DNA of 64,000 bases, taken from Tethya wilhelma. Lineage: Eukaryota > Porifera > Demospongiae > Tethyida > Tethyidae. Within the stretch, counting starts at the first letter, position 1. Each line of letters starts with the position of its first letter. The stretch covers positions 2,693,938 to 2,757,937 of the forward strand of contig CAXIPT010000011.1 of assembly GCA_964030475.1 (NCBI GenBank). The letters are read 5' to 3'. Below, in pieces: positions 56,760 through 64,000 of the stretch. A model generated the notes under the pieces. It was not told the DNA's origin. It ran no database searches and saw only the letters and a list, made by a program, of their open reading frames with translations. The position numbers and the translations under genes are program-made.

Positions 56760-57204
56760 AGTATAGTCAAGGAAGACACTGTACTTGAAGTGGTTGGAGT
56801 TGGGGCCCAGGTGGGAGGGTCAAATTGTACGCCACTTAGAACCTGGCATCTTCTTTCTCAGTCAGAGTCAGTTCTTCTTCTTCTAATACAATTCTCACTT
56901 TGCTTGAGTTCTCTTATCAGGCTTCTTCATGTGACACTCAACAGCCTGAATAGAGCATGATTGTATAATTTACAGGCTGTACACATTGGAACATACTCAC
57001 TGAGTTCTTAATGTGATACTCAACAGCTTGAATAGAGCATAGATTGTTGTTTACTGTATACACCCAAGAAACCTCCTTCACTTCTATTTTAAAATCATAA
57101 TATTATGCATTTGTGGCAATAATTACTCTCATGCATAATCATGCCATTTTGTCAAGTTCCAAAAAGTGCACACCATCTGCCATTGTAACAAAACTATAGT
57201 ACTA
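56760..57204. other. No recognisable gene
   Basis: No supported feature. Presumed 5' flank of the Ras-like gene. Confidence 0.4.
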
Positions 57205-57780
57205 ATGGCAGACTCAGGCTGCAGCAATAAGTTGGTTGTTGTGGGAGAGCCCACTGTAAGGAAAAGTTCCCTCACCATCCAACTTATTCAGGATACTTTC
57301 ATTGAGGACTATGACCCTACAATAAAGGACTCATTCCATGTCAGCTTTGAGATAGATGAACAATTATGTGAACTTGATATTCTGGATACAGTTGGCCATG
57401 AAGAGTACAGAGCCCTGAATGATCAGTATAGCAGAAGTGGAGAAGGTTTATGTGTGTATGCAGTTAATGATCCATGGTCTATTCAGGCTGTTGAGTATCA
57501 TGTAAAGAAGATAAGAAAACTCAAACAAAGTGAGAATGTTCCAATTGTATTAGTTGGAAACAAAACTGATCTACTGATCTTGCCTATAAGACTGTGGACA
57601 CTATTTGGATATCAAAGTATGCCACAGATAATGGCATACCTCTTGTTGAGACATCAGCCAAAGAACGACGAGGAGTAAAAGATGCCTTTTTTACCTTGGT
57701 ACAAGAAATTCAGCATCAAAGAAAAATGGAGTTGAACAGCAAGCGAGTGCATGTCAGATTCTTGTTGTAATCTATTGTAA
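57205..57780 (+). pseudogene. Ras-like small GTPase, intronless, with altered P-loop and frameshift
   Basis: Starts MADSGCSNKLVVVGEPTVRK. The P-loop reads GEPTVRKS, where Ras has G-x4-G-K-S, so the second glycine is Arg. Switch I keeps DYDPTIKDSF. Switch II reads DTVGHEEY where Ras has DTAGQEEY, so the catalytic Gln is His. NKTD and, after a one-base deletion near 57575, ETSAK are intact. The straight frame stops near 57680. In the shifted frame the domain is complete and stops at 57770, and in the third frame CNLL, a CAAX-like end, precedes a stop at 57780. Lack of introns suggests a retrocopy. The P-loop change alone should harm nucleotide binding. It is either a dead retrogene or a pseudo-GTPase with sequence errors. 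Confidence 0.82.
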
Positions 57781-58642
57781 GGAAGATCTGCATGCCTAGT
57801 GGTTCCAACATCCAACTTCTGCTACAATACTCATCAATTCAGTGAAGATTATATTATCTCATCACTACATTACAATGAGGTTCAGCAAAAAAATCAGTTC
57901 ACATTGCATCACAAGCATTCTAACACATGAAATTAGTAATTATGATAATGAGTCCGAGTATTTATATTGACTGAGTTGATGAATGTCTTGAGCCATATGC
58001 TTGAGTACAGCTAATTGGTTGAGTCAGGACCATGCCAGGCCCTATGGATCTTGTTTTTAACAATTACATGCTTGGTACCATGCTGCTCACCTACTTCCCT
58101 TCCTAGCTCAAAACCCTGTGTATATACACGTTTAATTACTTCAACAATCCTCCGAATGTAGTCATGGAGTTCTGGGTAGGATGTCACTGTAAGTTAGTTT
58201 TTCGTATCAGAGCTCCATTTACAATTCCATACAAACGTCCACCATGGTCCATAATTGTGTCCTTGGTAGATATAGCTTGTTCTTGCTCAATGACAATAAT
58301 TATCCAGGCATTTATGTGAAAGGTCATAGTTCAAGGATAAATTGGATGTGTATGCAGCTCCACCCCCCTTTCAGTCCTTTTTTAGCTTGGCAAGCTAGAC
58401 TAGTGAAAAACAGCGGCAAATAGACAAACCAACATTATGCTTTTCTTATAGGTGAAATATTTGTTCAAGAAGACAATATAATTGGGGCTCGCTCAGGCTC
58501 GCCTCAGATTTGTGAGTAGGTCGGCTCTTCCGTTTTTTTGGCGTCGTCGTATGCTCTTAATAATGAACAACTTTGACCTTGAGATAAAGGTAAGTCCCCA
58601 ATAATTATATTACGGCCACATAATTTGTAAGTACGCTGCAAC
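57781..58642. other. No gene; dispersed repeat near 58495-58560
   Basis: GGCTCGCTCAGGCTCGCC ... TGTGAGTAGGTCGGCTCT is an inverted copy of 43335-43430. No ORF supported. Confidence 0.5.
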
Positions 58643-59210
58643 ATGGACGCAAGAAACGAACGTTTGCGAGCAGCTCGTCGTAGAGAATCTACACAGCAAA
58701 CCGAAGCAAGAAGAGAGAGAAGGAGACAAAGGTACGCTGAATGAGTAACCAGCTAGACGAAGTGAACGCTTACGGCGAAGGAGAGAAAGATATGCGAATG
58801 AAGACTCTTCTCAGTGCAAAGCGCGTCTTGGTAGAAGAATTAAGACTGCAATACTTGGAAAACTGTGAACGCATAAGACAACGAAGACGAGAACAATATC
58901 AGCAATTGCTCAACAACCACGACAGCAACGCCAACACAACAGATCACAACAATCAGCTACGGTCACTGATACAGATCATGCCTGTGGCGAAACATCGCAG
59001 AGCACTATTCAGCTAGCTGACAGGTAATGCGTGCATGCATGTATGCCATTCATTGCATGTAGTGATTTAGTTATGAACATGAATGTATACAGGCATCATC
59101 TGAAACTGTTGAGCACAAAATTTTCAACTTTCATCAGCACATGAGTGCTACACAAATGGCAAGATGGAAGGAGCTGGCGATACTCAGAACTGGAGTCGAT
59201 TAAAACGAAA
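58643..59210 (+). pseudogene. Helitron N-terminal region, decayed
   Basis: Starts MDARNERLRAARRRESTQQT, then ARRERRRQRYAE, a frame change, RRRRERYANEDS (about 58778), a basic Gln/Arg-rich stretch, and after a short gap ETVEHKIFNFHQHMSATQMA (about 59103). Arrays of 'RRxRYA' followed by a 'FH.HMSA' block are typical of the N terminus of Helitron proteins. The following DUF6570-like part is not here but a piece of it lies at 52273-52860 on the same strand. Broken frames. Confidence 0.55.
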
Positions 59211-59389
59211 TAGCCCCTTGTGAGTATTCATGGTGACATATTTTTTTGAACTTTCGTACAACTCGATCTGCATGTATGCATGTGAGAGATTTAATTTTGT
59301 AAATATCTTACCTCCAGCCAATGAGGTTAATAGGTCATCAATCTTTGGTATGGGGTACTAGCTGCCTGGTTGACAGTCACACTTATAAT

Positions 59390-59818
59390 CACCACACACT
59401 CAGACTTTCCTGATCTGGTTTCAACACCGGGACGATTGGTGCGGCCCATTCTGAAAATTCAAACACTCCTTGTTCTTGGAGTCGTGAGAGCTCGTCTTCG
59501 ACCTTCCTGAGGTACTTATCTGGCACGATGAAATATCGGTTGAGCATCTGGGTCCACATGAATCTTTACTTTGACCCCTTTTACATTTCCAAGTTCATTC
59601 TTGAACACAGAAATTTGTACATATATTTGTACTAGTCGAGAACCTCTTGTAGTGTTCTCACACCAAAAATGCTTTGCCAGTCCAGTTTGAGCACAACCAA
59701 CCAGTCTAACTAAACAACTAAACTTAACTAAACACAAATTACAATGACGATCATGACATTGATTACATTGTGCCAGCTCGATATGTATCCTCAAGCAGTG
59801 AATCGGACCCAGACACAC
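59390..59818 (-). pseudogene. Ty3/Gypsy fragment: linker and start of reverse transcriptase
   Basis: From 59818: a Cys/His-containing segment (LAQCNQCHDRHCNLCLVKF), ENTTRGSRLVQIYVQISVFK, NVKGVKVKIHVDPDAQPIFH and KAR-type end. After a frame change, YLRKVEDELSRLQEQGVFEF and SEWAAPIVPVLK (about 59500-59420), which is the first block of Gypsy reverse transcriptase. The fragment stops there. It is a different part of the polyprotein from the fragment at 1090-2626, overlapping only at the linker. Confidence 0.78.
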
Positions 59819-61020
59819 CTGGCCAATGTACTGTTACATTCAAGTGTATTGGTGTCCTAAGAGATAACTCATACCAAGATGCACTTTGAGCTTGCTGTGA
59901 TCTCGTACAAAGTGGAGAGACTATACAAGTTTAATTAGTGCCAGAACCGGAGGATTGCCTTGCTATACTTTAAAAGCAAACTGAACTCAACATGGAAGAA
60001 AGCAAAATTTTGGAAGATGTTAATGCTCAGGTACATTAAGGACTGGGACTAAGTAACGCACTAACGTGCATTGCGCTTAATGAAGAATGAATATGCAAAT
60101 TTTTACGTGGTGATCACGTGCGCCAGTAGTACTTTGTACAATGCCCACTAATAATGGCCGTATGTCAGCTAAAAACCAAGACGAGTTTTAGGCGGTAGGT
60201 AAAATGTGCTTGACAAGGCTTGGGACTATGCTAATTGAACTCTATTGAGTATAAAGAGCTACCAAACTTATATTCATGGTGATGGATCACCCCTAAAGTA
60301 AGTTATGACAATAAATATAGGCTCTTGTGTATGGTAAATTAGCTTTTTATATAACTCACCGTTGGTGAATTCAGCTACCTTAAATATATATGTTTGGTGT
60401 TTGTTCAGATCCTATAGACTATACTGAGCAAGTTGAAACAAGCTTAGCGGGGAGTTTTATCTACCACCTATTTCAATTTTGCCTTTCGAGGTACCTGAAG
60501 AGATGAAGCCATATCTCTACACGTAAATATGGTGGGCAGGGCTAGTATGACATCATGTTCTTAGTAGGCAGTACCCTCCATTATAGAAAAGGTTTGGTGT
60601 AATTGGGTACTGTAGCTTTAGTGATATGAGCCTTTAGTTTAGCATAAAATATCACTCAAAAATTGCTGGTCCCGGTCACCTGAGTGGTGCAATTGATAAT
60701 GGAGATATTATTAGTGCAGAATTTGTCTGGGTAAAGCATAAACTTTGAAGAAAAGCCCTAGGATTATATGCGAGGGTGACTGGTCACTTGCCATAAAACG
60801 AAATCATAGCACTTTCTTTTAGAAGTACTTAATATTGTAATAATGAGACTAATGAAAAAAAAATTTGTAAAATTAATGTCGTTATACTTACATTACGTTA
60901 CACTTTTGCGGCATATGAATGTTCAGACATGTTATGTTTGCATCTGGTAATGGTAGAAGGGAGACAGGAACATTATGAAAATCAGCCCTGGTATGAAGAG
61001 CTCCTCAGACAGGTAGAGTG
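59819..61020. other. No recognisable gene
   Basis: No supported ORF or repeat. Confidence 0.4.
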
Positions 61021-61023
61021 GCT

Positions 61024-61680
61024 CTACGTAGGCCTACGTTTGGGTTTGGTAGGTGGTTGGTTAAAGCTTGGGCGTTTGCCTTCATAGATATGATCATGTT
61101 GAGAAGTGTAATAGTAAAATGGCAACTCTGGGTCTATCATCTCATTATACTCCACACAGATCTTCTGCCAAGCATATTTCACTTGTTTGAGAGTAAAATC
61201 CTTTGCCAACCATATCTCTTACCATGCTGAAAATACATTCAACATTGTCTGTAGTGGACGCTCGTGAATTTTCTGGTGGTAAGTTCTTCATACAAAGCTT
61301 TCTGCGTCGCCACTCAGATATCTCTAAATCTGCAACCACAGCAATCAGTACTTGCTATGAGTGAACCCACACACTTCTTGAGATTCCTACAGAAAGACAA
61401 TCAACTCCTTGTATCCTATACTTGTCATAATATTAGTACACAATAATTGTCTCTAATAAAGATTTACCTTGTAACTTGTATATAGCAGACTGAAATCATA
61501 CTTTGTTTGTGCCATGGTATCAAATCATCCAAAATGTAATTTAGGAGACCATTATTTAGGCGATATCTCTCTAACTCACTAAAGCCTCTTTCATCACACG
61601 CTCTTCTCCACGAACAGACGGCATTGATGTAGCAAGCTTCTTCAATATATCCTTTGCATCTCATGAAATTCTCCAGGGGC
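61024..61680 (-). pseudogene. Uncharacterised repeated ORF family fragment
   Basis: Block one (61664-61470): GYIEEACYINAVCSWRRACD, ERGFSELERYRLNNGLLNYI, LDDLIPWHKQ beside a GTATGA donor. Block two, after a GGTTGCAG acceptor near 61330: DLEISEWRRRKLCMKNLPPE, STTDNVECIFSMVRDMVGK. A one-base shift in an A run near 61206 leads to KDFTLKQVKYAWQKICVEYN, DPELPFYYYTSQHDHIYEG and a basic Pro-rich end (PPTKPKRRPT). I recall this as a dispersed sponge ORF with an aromatic-rich C terminus. No catalytic motif is recognised. Restoring one base would leave block two open. Confidence 0.5.
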
Positions 61681-61776
61681 CTCTAATGAGTATGCTCTGG
61701 ATTCCACGTATATTTAGGCCTTCCTGGATAATTCATTAGCTTCTAGAAAATTCGAATTGACGACCCTTTCCACACA

Positions 61777-61831
61777 CAAAAGTGTGCGTTATTTGAAATT
61801 AAATGCACTGAAGTTGCCTGGAACTATTTTG
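61777..61831. repeat. Short dispersed repeat cut by an ambiguous base
   Basis: AAAAGTGTGCGTTATTTGAA ... GAACTATTTTG matches 31777-31832 and ends exactly at N 61832. Confidence 0.85.
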
Positions 61832-61832
61832 N

Positions 61833-62527
61833 TGGAACTGCACATGTTTTCCAATTAAAGATGTGATTTATAAAATTACAATAAGTATAATTATTATACT
61901 GTATATTATAGCAGGGAAATTTCATAGTGTTAGTCTAACTTTTTGTGTTTTAACTTTTGCAGATGAGCTTCACTGGTACCTGGCCCATGCATATATTATT
62001 ATGTAATCAGAAAACTCACAAAAGTTAAACACAACAAAGCGTTCCTGCTATGGTAGCTATTGTGAAGATGTACAATTTGGGGTACGTTGTAGCTGCTACA
62101 GTGCGTGCATGTATATACCTATAACTTAATCATGTAATTTTTAAAGCGAGCTATATCTGTTTTAAAGTGCCCTTGCCAATATGTTTGCCATCAATTTTGA
62201 TGCCTTACACATGCTTTACCTCAATCCTTCAAGCTAGGGTTATTTTAGTGGCACTTTATTATTAGAATCTATTAGCTAAGCTCTCTATACCTATGGGTCA
62301 TGATTCTACTGTATAGTGAGAAAGTTCCGCAGGGTAGTTTTTGCGGATCACAATCCATTAGTGAAAGTTTTTATCTGAGAATTTTTCCTTAATGTATATA
62401 TACCTATAGCAATGGGCTGACGCACAGCTCATCCGCAAAAGTTAAATCGCAAAAATGTTTGACTAGAGACATCCGCAAAAATTTGACACTGCGAAACTTC
62501 CCCACAAAATGGTATGATGCGTATACT
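61833..62527. other. No recognisable gene
   Basis: No supported feature. Confidence 0.4.
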
Positions 62528-62848
62528 TATTGAATTCCAAATTGTTACATCAAGTGAAGACATTACTCACATTGGGGAGTAGTAAGGGGAGTTTGGGGGG
62601 ATGGCGGGGACCATTGATGGGGATTTATGGACTTGAGGAGAACTGCATGACAAAGACATATTGAATTCCAATCGTTACATCAAGTGAAGACATTACTCAC
62701 ATTGGGGAGTAGTAAGGGGAGTTTGGGGGGACGGCGGGGACCATTGATGGGGATTTATGGACTTGAGGAGAACTGCATGACAAAGACATATTGAATTCCA
62801 ATTGTTACATCAAGTGAAGACATTACTCACATTGGGGAGTAGTAAGAA
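62528..62848. repeat. 131-bp tandem repeat, about 2.4 copies
   Basis: TATTGAATTCCAA(A)TTGTTACATC starts at 62528, 62659 and 62789. Copies one and two are almost identical across the full unit, including a G-rich stretch. The third copy stops after GGGGAGTAGTAAG. Confidence 0.92.
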
Positions 62849-64000
62849 ACTATGATGCAGACAAGAAAAGATCTTATTAGTATGATCTTTTCTTGAGATC
62901 TTGATATCTTATATATACTAGTGAGAAGGAAGATCTTAGTATGATCTTAGTATTTCCATTTGTATAAGAATGTCTGTGCACATCAAGTGACATAAGGTTT
63001 ATGTATAGACTAAGATAATATAAATTAAGTTATAGAAATGCAGGTGTCAGTACTTGTTCTTGATAAAAACTGTCAGAAGAGTTCTGGCTACTCCTAACAT
63101 TGTGTGCATGTAATCTCCACTGTTAATGATGTTTATGTGTGATGATAGGGGAGATGGTCCCTTTACTCCATATACAGCTAAGCCACTTGTGTCTTGCATG
63201 TTCTAGTGTGTCTTGTTCCGAGCGAGCAATGTATAGTCATAATCTGGTAGGTATAAACGTCTACGGGACATATATTATTATGTACCTTTGTCTAGGCAGT
63301 AACTACAGCCATATTCTCCATTAAATTGTTTGAAGTTAAGTGATGCAGCTTTAGCTGGTAAATCAAAAATACAAGACAGTAGTTTTGCTTTCAAAAGCTT
63401 TTCGTCATCTGCTGTAGTAATCTGAATTCCATTTGTGTAGATCTATTGTACCTTGTCCATAATAGGCTCCAAAACAATTGACATTTCTGGCTATACTGGT
63501 CCTACTGCTAGAATCAAATACCTAAGATCCATTCTCATATTCAAAGCTGTACAGGCCAGAATGATTGTCCTGAGTAGTAGAAAAGCAGGTGACAGATTGT
63601 AAAATTGATGATTAAAGTAGTGGTACCCCAAATTTCCCAATTTGCACAAAGAATAAGTCCTGTGTGCTTTGAACAGTTAAAAAACTTGTCTGGCTTGAGT
63701 TGATAATGTTTGCCGTCACATTAAAAAATTCAGGATTCATACCCCCAATGTAAGATAATTGTACGGAATTAAAACACAGTAAAGGGGGAATACTATACTA
63801 AAAAAAACAACTTCCACATTCCCTTGATCAAATACTTCTATTCATTGATGATAACATGATCATACCTGCTCTATAGCTACAGACGTAACGATCATGTTTA
63901 TAATAATACTGAAATGCCCATACATGTATGTAATTTGCCAGTTCACACTTCATCAACCTAACGGATATACTGTGATTACTCATAGATGCTATATTAGGTA
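62849..64000. other. No recognisable gene
   Basis: AT-rich. A small inverted pair AAGATCTTATTAG/TATGATCTTTTCTT lies near 62868-62895. The open frame at 63139 is too short and unlike any family. Confidence 0.4.

Noticed and set aside
1..64000. tRNA, rRNA or other structured RNA genes
   Set aside because: I looked for tRNA A/B-box text and rRNA-like stretches and found none I could support. A covariance-model scan would be decisive.
1..64000. Bacterial contamination or a bacterial operon
   Set aside because: Introns, microsatellites, MITEs, LINE, Gypsy and Penelope remnants throughout indicate a metazoan nuclear genome.

Overview
This is a gene-poor, transposon-rich stretch of a metazoan genome. 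It is AT-rich, has short GT-AG introns, and is full of hairpin MITEs, microsatellites and broken reverse transcriptase and transposase genes. From remembered similarity of several ORF families I infer a sponge, probably a demosponge such as Amphimedon. I could not test that here.

Layout. 0-9 kb: a duplicated 20-bp-repeat block (1-620 and 5841-6462) brackets a decayed Gypsy gag-protease fragment. Beyond it lie two halves of one multi-exon ORF, each cut at the same codon by the same CACTG-ended element but facing opposite ways. 10-14.5 kb: a decayed CR1/L2-like LINE on the minus strand, with PHD-like ORF1, endonuclease and reverse transcriptase. 14.5-25 kb: repeat families and TIR elements, a solo LTR nested in a second CACTG-element copy, and a frameshifted OTU-protease gene. 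25-36 kb: a broken Tc1/IS630-type DDE transposase, a frameshifted proline-rich gene, weak exon-like ORFs, a 1.1-kb purine-strand minisatellite, and more decayed ORF families. 36-46 kb: foldback elements and a Penelope-like reverse transcriptase. 47-51 kb: the clearest host genes, a cluster of CD225/dispanin (IFITM-like) two-pass membrane proteins. One three-exon copy is intact on the minus strand. One plus-strand copy has two candidate last exons. One truncated divergent copy also remains. 52-61.7 kb: a WD40 exon, Helitron pieces, a tnp2-like CACTA transposase, a Mutator-like transposase, a Ras-like GTPase with altered P-loop, a second Gypsy fragment and another decayed ORF family. 62-64 kb: a 131-bp tandem repeat, then no recognisable gene.

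Working view: apart from the CD225 cluster and possibly the Ras-like and OTU genes, almost all coding signal is mobile-element debris. Many breaks are single-base indels, often in A runs, so decay and draft-sequence error cannot be separated here. The ambiguous bases (5249, 9020, 39296-39299, 52269, 61832) all lie in or beside repeats, so local order at those points should be treated with caution.
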